Part shown: positions 1 to 7,946 of the stretch, piece after piece
Layout of the letters: every line of letters starts with the position of its first letter
Position numbering within the stretch: position 1 is the stretch's first letter
Assembly: GCA_910588925.1 (NCBI GenBank)
Contig: CAJURV010000031.1
Span: 1-22,525, forward strand
Direction of reading: 5' to 3'
Length of the DNA: 22,525 nt
DNA from: an uncultured Rikenellaceae bacterium
GTDB lineage: Bacteria; Bacteroidota; Bacteroidia; Bacteroidales; Rikenellaceae
Notes under the pieces: generated by a model
Told to the model about the DNA's origin: nothing
The model's database searches: none
Seen by the model: the letters and a program-made list of their open reading frames with translations, nothing else
Translations under genes and position numbers: made by a program

Positions 1-848
1 GGGATCGGCGATTTTTGTGGCTAAAAAGCGACGGAAGCAGCCCCACATTAACTGACACCCGCGCACACAAACCGACAATTCATGCGTTCAGAGATCAAGT
101 ACATAACTGCATATCACGAAAACTTCCTCCCCGTACGACCATAACCTATAAAATCCCTAACGCATCCCCTCCGGGGATGCACCCGCGCGAGCAATACAAA
201 AACGTCCTCAACAAAAATAGACGAAACTAAAGCGGAAACGCCAATAAATTTCCAACTACACTAAACACAACCGCAAAAGACAAGGCACAGAAAGCCACCC
301 AACAACAGCAAACCCAAACGCCGTAAGGCGTATTCCTAACAGCAAAATTCCGAGCAAAGCGAGTAGCGTAAATATGACGAACAGACATAAACACGCTACA
401 AGGCGTACCCGCACAAGCAGAAAGCCCGAGCGAAGCGAGGGCAATCAAACACAATTCCGCCGTTAAATCCCGAGGTACGAGGGATGAGCGGGCCGGAGCC
501 TCCCCGCACGGAGGCCCGCGTAAGTTATAGCAATCATAGACCTATTCCGCTTAAATCATCGTCACGAATCTAAAGAGCTTCCCGCTTAAGCGGTCCCCCG
601 CAGGCTCCACCCCTTGTGACTCCCGGCAAGATACAGCAAAAAGCACTCACACGGTTGATTATCCATCCGCGAACAAACTACGTATATTATTGACACTGTG
701 CCAAGTACCGCTATCCACTTCTAACCATTCGACATGAATCACGTCTATCCCATACGGGCACACACACACTACCAAGCAAAAGTCAACACACGCCCATTAA
801 ATAATCCATGACACTGCCTCTATAGCAACCGCCCCTGCTTGCACCCCA
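1..848. other. gene-free stretch with short palindromic motifs
   Basis: I see no gene I can support here. Short open frames exist on both strands, but their translations look like nothing I know and are built from low-complexity motifs. The stretch contains two copies of a GAGC-AAGCG-type motif (350-364 and 425-442) whose reverse complement resembles 14656-14672. It also holds a GC-rich hairpin (488-519). The last part lies downstream of the minus-strand prenyltransferase, but I see no hairpin plus T-run that would be its terminator. Confidence 0.5.
488..519. other. GC-rich hairpin
   Basis: The arms GCGGGCC (488-494) and GGCCCGC (513-519) are perfect 7-bp complements around an 18-nt loop; GCCTCC at 498-503 offers an alternative pairing with GGAGGC at 510-515. 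No T-run follows on either strand, so it is not a standard intrinsic terminator. Its role is unknown. Confidence 0.35.
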
Positions 849-1718
849 TCAGAAAGCACTCCTCAACCATATCGCCGCCACCGTAAAAAACGCATATACG
901 AGACTGGCCACACCATTGGTAGTACCGAAAGCGACACCCACACGCGAAAGATCGTCGTGCCTGACTATGGCATGCTGATACACCAGCAACGAGACGAACA
1001 CCACCGCCCCTACTACATATAAAGGCTCCGGCAGATACAGTTTACCTATCACTACAACCATAGCGGCAACACACAAGTGCATCAACGAGCTCAATCTAAG
1101 CGCATTCTTAGCGCCCATCGCCGCAGGGATAGAGTGGAGCCCGTGGTCGCGATCGAATTTCTCGTCCTGCAGAGCGTATATTATATCGAACCCGCCGCAC
1201 CACATGAGCACCAACAACGACAACAAGAGAGGCTCCGCGGCAAACCGTCCCGTAACCGATATATACGCCGCTGTGGGAGCCACCCCCAGACTCAACCCGA
1301 GAATAAGATGACACAAGGCGGTGAAACGTTTGGTGTAACTGTAACCGATCACTAAAAGCAACGCCACGGGGGAAAGAGCCAAAGTAAGAGTATTGATCGA
1401 GGCGGCAACGGCTATGAACAACAACGCACACACTACCGTCAATATCAATGCGCTTCGAGGCGACACCACCCCCGCCGGTATCTCCCTCGATGCGGTACGC
1501 GGATTGAGAGCGTCTATGTCACGGTCGATATAACGGTTGAAAGCCATAGCCACCGTACGCGCTAAAAACATACACGCGAGCACCTTTAATAACAACCACC
1601 AGGAGAATCCGTCGGGGAAAGACTCCACCCCCATCGCGAAACCTATTACCGCGAAAGGAAGCGCAAAAACCGTATGCGATATTTTAACCAAAGAGGCGAA
1701 GTTTTTTAATGTTTTCAT
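849..1718 (-). CDS. ubiA: UbiA-family aromatic prenyltransferase (UbiA/MqnP-like)
   Basis: This is an integral membrane enzyme of 289 residues that should attach a polyprenyl chain to an aromatic acid in quinone biosynthesis. Both Asp-rich, Mg-diphosphate-binding signatures are visible: NRYIDRDID at residues 61-69 and YALQDEKFD at 181-189, the latter followed by GLHSIP. Hydrophobic stretches fill most of the rest, as expected for an eight- or nine-helix UbiA fold. In Bacteroidales the quinone is menaquinone. The form of the two motifs (NPRTASREIPAG, then DxxFDRxxGLHSIP) fits the ubiA-like subgroup that includes MqnP of the futalosine pathway as well as 4-hydroxybenzoate prenyltransferase, so the aromatic substrate is not settled by sequence. 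No other quinone gene is in the window. It is divergent from rnr across 216 bp. Family assignment is firm; exact role is inferred. Confidence 0.9.
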   Translation of the reverse strand: MKTLKNFASLVKISHTVFALPFAVIGFAMGVESFPDGFSWWLLLKVLACMFLARTVAMAFNRYIDRDIDALNPRTASREIPAGVVSPRSALILTVVCALLFIAVAASINTLTLALSPVALLLVIGYSYTKRFTALCHLILGLSLGVAPTAAYISVTGRFAAEPLLLSLLVLMWCGGFDIIYALQDEKFDRDHGLHSIPAAMGAKNALRLSSLMHLCVAAMVVVIGKLYLPEPLYVVGAVVFVSLLVYQHAIVRHDDLSRVGVAFGTTNGVASLVYAFFTVAAIWLRSAF

Positions 1719-1934
1719 ATTAATATTCAGAAGAATAACACTCTAACCAGCAATAAAAGAGCCGTACCGCCACCGAAGTTTCGGCACGCGAACACGCTCT
1801 TAACGAAAAAATCATTACCTTTATCTCGTCGAAACTAATGCCGAGGCATAAGACGATGTAACGATGACACATCCAAACACATAACCGACAAACGGTTACA
1901 GCCTGCGGCATCCGACCAAATCAACATGTAATTT

Positions 1935-4214
1935 ATGTCAAAGAAAGCAAAAAAAGAGGTTCTTTCCAAAGAGGAGATATACAAAGCGGTCAAATACCAC
2001 TTCTATGAAGAACCGGTAGCCGCATTCACCGTTAAGGAACTATCCAAAGACAAGAGTCTGAAAGGCTTAGGTTCCGTGCACGACATAGCCGAAGCCGTCG
2101 ATACGCTGGTGTCGAGAGGATATATATCGAAGTGCAGCCCCGACAAATACCGAATGAATCCCGATAAACTCAACCTGCACCCAGCCGAGGTGACGGGCAT
2201 GACGCAATATTGCTATTACGTCAGGGCCGAGGGTATGGACGACGATTTGGTGGTAGCCATGGAAAACGGCATGAACGCCCTCGTCGGCGACAAGGTGTCG
2301 ATAGTATTTTTGAAGCACAAGCGACGCGGCCGCGATCAAGGCGCCATAATCAAGATTCTGGAACGTAAGGAGACCCGCTTCGTCGGCGTTGTGGAACGGT
2401 CGGACCGTTACGCGTTCATCGCCACCGACTCCAAAAAGATGCCGTTCGACATATTCGTCCCCTTGCGCGACCTGCAGGATGCCGAGGACGGAGAAAAAGT
2501 TCTCGTGGAGATAACATCATGGGACCAAGGCAACCGCACCCCTAACGGACGTGTGGTACAACGTTTCGGCGCCGCAGGCGACAACAATGCCGAGATGCAC
2601 GCCATACTGGCCGAATACGGTCTGCCGTACCACTTCGAGGAGGCCATAGAGGCGGCCGCCGAACAGATCCCCGAAGATATAACCCAATCAGAGATAAAGA
2701 AACGGCGCGACTTCACCAAGGTCACCACATTCACCATAGACCCGGCCGACGCCAAAGACTTCGACGACGCGCTCTCCATAAGACGCATACGCGATGGCGT
2801 ATGGGAGATAGGCGTACACATAGCCGACGTCACCCACTACGTCACAGAGGGGTCGCTTCTCGACAAAGAGGCCGTCGACCGCGCCACATCCGTATATTTG
2901 GTAGACCGCGTAGTACCTATGTTGCCTGAACGCCTCTCCAACGGGTTATGCTCATTGCGTCCGAACGAGAAAAAGTTATGCTTCTCGGCCGTATTCGAGA
3001 TGGACGACGAGTGTAACATACTGTCGGAATGGTTCGGGCGTACCGTCATACTATCCGACCGCCGTTTCACCTACGAAGAGGCCCAAGAGGTGATAGAGAC
3101 CGGCAAGGGCGACTTCGCCGAGGAGATCGGCACTCTCAACCGCCTGGCCGTAAAGATGAGGGCCGCAAGGTTCAAGAACGGCTCCATAGCGTTCGAACGC
3201 GACGAACCCAAATTCAAACTCGACGAAAACGGCAAACCGCTCGGGGTCTACTTCAAGGTGATGAAAGAGTCCAACCACCTTATAGAGGAGTTCATGCTCC
3301 TGGCCAACCGCCACGTAGCGCATTTCATAGGCTCGCGAAAGAAAGGCCGCGCCAAGGCACCTACGTTCGTTTACCGTATACACGATAAGCCAAACGAGGA
3401 GAAGTATCAGGATTTCAGAACATTCGCCTCCAAGTTCGGCTACACCATCAAGGAGGCTTCGTCCGAGAGGGGCATAGCCCGCGAGCTAAACCGCTTCCTC
3501 GGCAAGATCAAGGGCAAAAAAGAGGAAAACCTGTTCTCCATATTGGCGTTACGCTCCATGGCGAAAGCCATCTACTCCACGGACAACATAGGGCACTACG
3601 GTCTTGCGTTCGACTATTACACCCACTTCACCTCGCCCATCCGCCGCTACCCCGACATGATGGTGCACCGTCTGTTGCAACACTATCTCGACGGCGGCAA
3701 ATCGGTAGACAAGGAGTATTACGAAGATCTCTGCAAACACTCGTCGGAACGCGAAATTAGGGCTGCCGAGGCCGAAAGGGCGTCTATCAAATACAAAATG
3801 GTGGAATTCATGTCCGACAAGATCGATCAGGAGTTCGACGGTTTCATCTCCGGGATCACCGAATGGGGTCTGTTCGTGGAGTTGGCCGAGACAAAGATAG
3901 AGGGCATGGTATCGGTACGCGACATGGCGGACGACACATACAACTTCGACGCCGAGAACTACCGCTTGGTAGGCGTACGTTCCAGACGCGTCATTATGCT
4001 GGGCGACGCGGTAAAGATACGCGTCCTCCGCGCCGACCTCAAACGCAAACAACTCGACTACGAACTGGTCGCCCACAAAGACTACCACACCGGGAAAGAG
4101 GTACGCTTCCTTACAGGCAGCGAACTCCTCGAGAGCAAGAAACGAAGCCCTCGCAAAGACCGGCAGGAGAAGAAAGAGGGAGGCAAAGGACGAGGAACTA
4201 AAAAGAGACGATAA
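1935..4214 (+). CDS. rnr: ribonuclease R (RNB-family 3'-5' exoribonuclease)
   Basis: RNase R degrades structured RNA processively from the 3' end in the cytoplasm. The 759-residue protein has the standard order: an N-terminal winged-helix-like segment (about 12-65), cold-shock OB domains (about 85-215), the RNB catalytic domain (about 260-600), an S1 domain (about 640-725, GFISGITEWGLFVEL) and a Lys/Arg-rich tail. The Mg-binding aspartates are present in DPADAKDFDDALS (D269, D275, D277, D278, matching the D272/D278/D280/D281 cluster of E. coli RNase R). Length is normal for the family. The ATG at 1935 is the first in-frame start and gives a typical basic N-terminus (MSKKAKKE). Upstream, TACCTTTA at 1816-1823 resembles a -7 box with one mismatch, but no -33 box was found. 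A strong hairpin follows the stop. Confidence 0.97.
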   Translation: MSKKAKKEVLSKEEIYKAVKYHFYEEPVAAFTVKELSKDKSLKGLGSVHDIAEAVDTLVSRGYISKCSPDKYRMNPDKLNLHPAEVTGMTQYCYYVRAEGMDDDLVVAMENGMNALVGDKVSIVFLKHKRRGRDQGAIIKILERKETRFVGVVERSDRYAFIATDSKKMPFDIFVPLRDLQDAEDGEKVLVEITSWDQGNRTPNGRVVQRFGAAGDNNAEMHAILAEYGLPYHFEEAIEAAAEQIPEDITQSEIKKRRDFTKVTTFTIDPADAKDFDDALSIRRIRDGVWEIGVHIADVTHYVTEGSLLDKEAVDRATSVYLVDRVVPMLPERLSNGLCSLRPNEKKLCFSAVFEMDDECNILSEWFGRTVILSDRRFTYEEAQEVIETGKGDFAEEIGTLNRLAVKMRAARFKNGSIAFERDEPKFKLDENGKPLGVYFKVMKESNHLIEEFMLLANRHVAHFIGSRKKGRAKAPTFVYRIHDKPNEEKYQDFRTFASKFGYTIKEASSERGIARELNRFLGKIKGKKEENLFSILALRSMAKAIYSTDNIGHYGLAFDYYTHFTSPIRRYPDMMVHRLLQHYLDGGKSVDKEYYEDLCKHSSEREIRAAEAERASIKYKMVEFMSDKIDQEFDGFISGITEWGLFVELAETKIEGMVSVRDMADDTYNFDAENYRLVGVRSRRVIMLGDAVKIRVLRADLKRKQLDYELVAHKDYHTGKEVRFLTGSELLESKKRSPRKDRQEKKEGGKGRGTKKRR

Positions 4215-4245
4215 CCTGTAATAAAGACGAAATACATACCACCAA

Positions 4246-4286
4246 CGAAAACCGCCGAAGAATAGACTAATCTCCGGCGGTTTTCG
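4246..4286. terminator. bidirectional intrinsic terminator between rnr and acyltransferase
   Basis: CGAAAACCGCCG (4246-4257) pairs perfectly with CGGCGGTTTTCG (4275-4286), a 12-bp stem with a 17-nt loop. The stem carries a TTTT run at the 3' side on each strand, so it can serve both rnr (+) and the convergent acyltransferase (-), whose stop codon is at 4293. Confidence 0.85.
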
Positions 4287-4292
4287 TACACC

Positions 4293-5423
4293 TTACTTAC
4301 GTCCGGTCATAATTTTCAGAATCGGCGGTGCATACCTATGCAAAAGATAGAACACTGACAATATAGACGCTAAAGCGATCAATACGACAAATATATACAC
4401 CGATATCACCTCCAATTGCGTAACAGGTCTTAACAAATAGAACAACAGTTTCAAAAGATTTGTGTATATCAATGCGTGTGTCACATAAACAAAGAACGAT
4501 GCCGACGCTAAAAAAGTACTCACCTTGCATACATTATGTTTTAACAGCCACGCGGAGACATTATAGGCGAAAAAGAGTCCGGCCACTACATTCAGCCGTT
4601 TGATCGTATCGGTAATCTCGGGACACCAGTGCACCGAAGCCACATACAACAACGACAACAACGGATAGGCTACCAAAGACACTTTAAAGAAGCGTTCGAA
4701 ATACTCCAACATATCTTTTTTCGCTATGCTCACATAAGCTCCCCATGAGAAGAAGAAAAAAGCCGCAGAGAGTTGCAGGACATGTCCCAACTGCCAATAG
4801 TTCAACACGAACCACAACACTCCTAAGAGCCACACCACATATTGACGTGCCCACTTCAAAAACCTATATATCAACGGAGTACACAGCACCACGATCATCA
4901 AATCGCGAATGAACCACAATGGGACGTTCTGCGGAAATAACGATCCGGCATCCGGATACAAAGCGGCGAATACACCTTTGGTTAAGTTCCAATAGCACTG
5001 CAACACTCCGGTAAAGGACCAATCCGTCTCCACCATTGCCAACCCGGGCAATAGCGAACTAAAACACGGCAGAAACAATGCGACCTGCATCAATATTGCC
5101 GCCGTATTCCATATAATATAGGGTATCAGCAATGTTTTACATCTATTCTTCAACTTGCCGACATATACATCTTTCGTAAATTCATCGCAAAGAAAAAATA
5201 CATACCCGGATATAAAAAAGTATATAGGCACACTCTGACCTTTTATAAACGCCTCTATAAAATAATTCAACTCTATAAAACACGGCATAGAATCGAACGA
5301 ATACTCGACACCACGTAACATAAAACCGTTAGAACTGAACGTATGGACCGTCAGTATTACCACCGCTAACGGAAAGCGCAACAGGTCGAGTGCCTGCGAG
5401 CGCAAATCTGCTCTATTTCCCAT
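4293..5423 (-). CDS. acyltransferase-3 family membrane protein (O-acyltransferase)
   Basis: This 376-residue, strongly hydrophobic protein has about ten predicted membrane segments and the hallmarks of acyltransferase family 3, whose members O-acetylate or succinylate surface polysaccharide, LPS or peptidoglycan sugars. Visible landmarks are the R-x10-H motif at the end of the first helix (R16, H27 in LRFPLAVVILTVHTF), PIYFFISGYVFF in the second helix, RCKTLLIPYIIW, PLWFIRDLMIV, and FFVYVTHAL near the C-terminus. The acceptor substrate cannot be read from sequence. It is a single-gene unit with no neighbouring glycosyltransferases. GC content is lower than in rnr and falls to about 27% near its 5' end, suggesting a different origin. 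No -7 box directly precedes the start, but a candidate invertible promoter segment begins 30 bp upstream. Confidence 0.88.
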   Translation of the reverse strand: MGNRADLRSQALDLLRFPLAVVILTVHTFSSNGFMLRGVEYSFDSMPCFIELNYFIEAFIKGQSVPIYFFISGYVFFLCDEFTKDVYVGKLKNRCKTLLIPYIIWNTAAILMQVALFLPCFSSLLPGLAMVETDWSFTGVLQCYWNLTKGVFAALYPDAGSLFPQNVPLWFIRDLMIVVLCTPLIYRFLKWARQYVVWLLGVLWFVLNYWQLGHVLQLSAAFFFFSWGAYVSIAKKDMLEYFERFFKVSLVAYPLLSLLYVASVHWCPEITDTIKRLNVVAGLFFAYNVSAWLLKHNVCKVSTFLASASFFVYVTHALIYTNLLKLLFYLLRPVTQLEVISVYIFVVLIALASILSVFYLLHRYAPPILKIMTGRK

Positions 5424-5453
5424 GTAAACTATACAATTACAATGTTTTCCGAC

Positions 5454-5477
5454 AATCCCTCTTTTGGGAAAAGAGAG
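5454..5477 (+). repeat. left inverted repeat of candidate invertible segment
   Basis: The 17-bp core CTCTTTTGGGAAAAGAG lies at 5459-5475. It is the exact reverse complement of the core at 5635-5651, and over the 24-bp arms 22 positions match. The arm is itself a 7-bp dyad around GGG. Confidence 0.75.
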
Positions 5478-5613
5478 CAGAAAAGAACAGATACGTTATG
5501 TATCAAACCATTAATACCCGCAACACACAGCTCTATCCGGCATTTTTCACTTTAACACAAAGCCATCGGAACAAAATATTACATTGACACTATAAGAATA
5601 TCAATATTTTACA

Positions 5614-5621
5614 TATATTTG
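5614..5621 (+). promoter_or_regulatory. candidate -7 box inside the inverted-repeat segment
   Basis: TATATTTG fits the Bacteroidetes -7 consensus TAnnTTTG and points rightward, 11 nt before the right inverted repeat. The nearest TTG (5584-5586, in TTGACA) is 27 nt upstream, too far for the usual spacing of about 19-21 nt, so the -33 element is weak or absent. If the segment inverted, this box would face the acyltransferase start. Confidence 0.45.
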
Positions 5622-5632
5622 CCATCGGTAAT

Positions 5633-5656
5633 CCCTCTTTTCCCAAAAGAGAGATT
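5633..5656 (-). repeat. right inverted repeat of candidate invertible segment
   Basis: The core CTCTTTTCCCAAAAGAG (5635-5651) is the exact reverse complement of the left core at 5459-5475. Because each copy is nearly palindromic, the two also align as direct repeats (21/24 over 5454-5477 and 5630-5653); the central CCC versus GGG and the flanks favour the inverted reading slightly. Confidence 0.75.
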
Positions 5657-5787
5657 TCACCTAAAAACGATTACTAAACGAGTAATCGTCGCAACATATA
5701 TTGGTCTCCCCGCACTCCGACATCCACCGTCTATACACACTACGGACAGGACCTTCCCTCCCCCTTTCAATTACCGATTTTATACAT

Positions 5788-5795
5788 TATCTTTG
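5788..5795 (+). promoter_or_regulatory. -7 box of dnaG
   Basis: TATCTTTG is a perfect TAnnTTTG match ending 6 nt before the GTG at 5802. No clean TTG sits 20 nt upstream (TTT at 5765-5767). The position implies transcription starting at or within a few bases of the start codon. Confidence 0.55.
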
Positions 5796-5801
5796 CATAC
5801 C

Positions 5802-7931
5802 GTGATAGACAAGGCTACCATAGACAGAATCTACTCCGCGGTAAACATCGTGGAGATAATAGGCGATTTCGTTACGCTCAAGAAAAAGGGCGTCAACTAC
5901 ATGGCGTGTTGTCCGTTTCATAACGAGAAGACGCCGTCGTTCGTGGTGTCGCCGGCCAAAGGCGTATTCAAGTGTTTCGGATGCGGCAAGGCGGGCAATG
6001 CCGTCACGTTCGTCATGGAGCACGAGGGGCTGAGCTATCCTGAAGCACTCAAATACGTAGCCAAACGTTACGGCATAGAGGTGGAAGACCGTGTACCCAC
6101 CGAGGAGGAGAAGAAAAAGAACGACGATCGCGACTCCATGATGGAGGTCAACTCGTTTGCCGCCCAATACTTCATAAGCCAACTACGCGACACCCCGGAG
6201 GGACGCAACGTAGGCATGAGCTATTTCAAAGAGCGTGGCATGACCGTCTCCACCATCGAAAAATTCTCGCTCGGATATTGCCCTGCCGAGGGGGACGCAT
6301 TCACGCTCAAGGCATTGGCCGCCGGTTATAAAGAGGAGTTCCTGATAGCTACGGGCCTTACCATCAAGCGAGAGTCGGGCGGTTACTGGGACAGGTTCGC
6401 AGGGCGTGTAATATTCCCGGTGGTATCGCTCTCGGGCAGGGTGATAGCTTTCGGCGGACGCACTCTGCGCACCGACAAAAAGACGGCCAAATACCTCAAC
6501 TCCCCGGAGAGCGAGGTTTACCACAAAGGCAAAACCCTATACGGCATCTACCACGCCAAAAAGAGTATAACCCAGGAGAACAGATGTATACTGGTGGAGG
6601 GCTATACCGATGTGCTCTCTATGGTACAATCGGGCGTGGAGAACGTGGTAGCCTCGTCGGGCACGTCGCTAACCACGGAACAGATAAAGCTGATTTCGCG
6701 ATTCACCAAAAACATAACCGTCATATACGACGGTGACGCAGCCGGCATAAAGGCCTCGCTCCGAGGCATCGACATGATACTCGCCGAGGGGCTCAATGTC
6801 CGTTGCGTGAGCCTGCCCGACGGCGAAGACCCCGACTCTTTCGCCCGCAGCCACACGGCCACCGAGCTGAATGACTACATCGTCTCCAACGAGGTAGACT
6901 TCATCACCTTCAAAACGAGACTTCTGCTCGACGAGGTTAAAAACGACCCCATGGGCCGGGCCGAAGTCATCACCGACATCGTCCGCTCCATAGCCGCCAT
7001 ACCCGACAGTATAACACGCTCCGAATTCGCCCGCAGTTGCGCACGCATGCTCGACAGCGACGAGCAACTGATCGTCACTGAAGTGGAACGCCGACGCATA
7101 TCGGTAACAGACGGCCACCAAGGCGGAGAGGTGATGCGCAACTATCGGCAAAAAGAGCAGATAGAGGAAAAACGCAGGGAGGAGATACGCGAGGAGCTGA
7201 GCAAATGGTCGGCCCGCGAGGAACTGGAAAAAGAGCTGGTAACCTATCTGTTGCGTTACGGTAGCCGCGACTTCTACTTCGAACAACGCGACGCCGAAGG
7301 GCACCGTCTCGAACCTGTCAGCCTCAACGTGGCCGACACAATAATAGAGGAGCTGGAGGTAGATAACATCACTATAGAATCGCCACTGTACAAAAAGCTG
7401 TTCGACAGCTACGTGGAGTTGTTGCAGAAGATAAAGGAGGAGGCCCCTGCAAGCGAAAAGAGCACACCGGATATTGCATTCGAAACGGAAACTCCCGCCA
7501 CCACAAGCGATATGACAGCCGCAGAGGTCGAGGCTCCCTCCGACGAAAACACCGACGATGACAGCTCTGCAGAAGATGACGAAGACGGCAGACGTTTGGC
7601 GCAGTTGATCGGCAGCCCCGACGTAGAGGTCACAGGCTTCGTCGTGGATATGATGATGCGTCTGGAGAGCCGTAAACCGAGCCGGATATGGTCGCGGTAC
7701 GACGATGTGGTTATAACCGAGGGAGAGAACCTCGCCGCCGCCGTTCCCAAAACCATAGCGTTATACAAGCTCGAAGTCATCAACAACATCATTCTATCCA
7801 TATCCTCGCGTTTGGACAGCCTCATTAGCGACGGGGAGCCCGACGACGAGAGCCTGGCACTGCTCGCCCAACTGAAAGCCCTTACCGACACACGCAAGGT
7901 GATATGCCTTAAATATTCGAGGATATTATAA
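5802..7931 (+). CDS. dnaG: DNA primase DnaG
   Basis: DnaG makes RNA primers at the replication fork. The N-terminal zinc-binding domain shows C-P-F-H (C37, H40) and C-F-G-C (C58, C61); the TOPRIM core follows with EGYTDVLSMVQSG and VIYDGDAAGIKASLRG; the C-terminal third is a DnaB-interaction-type helical region interrupted by an acidic, Ser/Thr/Glu/Asp-rich linker (about residues 555-600). I chose the GTG at 5802 because it begins VIDKATIDRI, the conserved start of Bacteroidales DnaG (usually MIDxATIDRI). An ATG at 5619 in the same frame would add 61 residues with no primase similarity and would begin upstream of the right inverted repeat. The 709-residue product is of normal length. priA begins 15 bp downstream, so the two likely form an operon. 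Confidence 0.96.
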   Translation: MIDKATIDRIYSAVNIVEIIGDFVTLKKKGVNYMACCPFHNEKTPSFVVSPAKGVFKCFGCGKAGNAVTFVMEHEGLSYPEALKYVAKRYGIEVEDRVPTEEEKKKNDDRDSMMEVNSFAAQYFISQLRDTPEGRNVGMSYFKERGMTVSTIEKFSLGYCPAEGDAFTLKALAAGYKEEFLIATGLTIKRESGGYWDRFAGRVIFPVVSLSGRVIAFGGRTLRTDKKTAKYLNSPESEVYHKGKTLYGIYHAKKSITQENRCILVEGYTDVLSMVQSGVENVVASSGTSLTTEQIKLISRFTKNITVIYDGDAAGIKASLRGIDMILAEGLNVRCVSLPDGEDPDSFARSHTATELNDYIVSNEVDFITFKTRLLLDEVKNDPMGRAEVITDIVRSIAAIPDSITRSEFARSCARMLDSDEQLIVTEVERRRISVTDGHQGGEVMRNYRQKEQIEEKRREEIREELSKWSAREELEKELVTYLLRYGSRDFYFEQRDAEGHRLEPVSLNVADTIIEELEVDNITIESPLYKKLFDSYVELLQKIKEEAPASEKSTPDIAFETETPATTSDMTAAEVEAPSDENTDDDSSAEDDEDGRRLAQLIGSPDVEVTGFVVDMMMRLESRKPSRIWSRYDDVVITEGENLAAAVPKTIALYKLEVINNIILSISSRLDSLISDGEPDDESLALLAQLKALTDTRKVICLKYSRIL

Positions 7932-7946
7932 CATAGTCCGCAACCG

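Noticed and set aside
2..52. Possible C-terminal tail of a plus-strand gene entering from the left edge (ends AKKRRKQPHIN)
   Set aside because: Only 16 codons are visible and another frame also looks open for a few codons, so it cannot be distinguished from chance.
227..454. Minus-strand 75- and 62-residue hydrophobic frames in the left spacer
   Set aside because: They are formed by palindromic GAGC-AAGCG motifs and other short repeats, overlap each other in two frames, and have no promoter or homology.
3549..4088. 179-residue open frame antisense to the 3' part of rnr
   Set aside because: It is a shadow of the RNB and S1 coding sequence, with the same Val/Tyr/Gly-rich look and no start signal.
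5619..5801. Upstream ATG that would extend DnaG by 61 residues
   Set aside because: The added residues have no primase similarity, the conserved N-terminus begins at the GTG at 5802, and a -7 box sits right before that codon.
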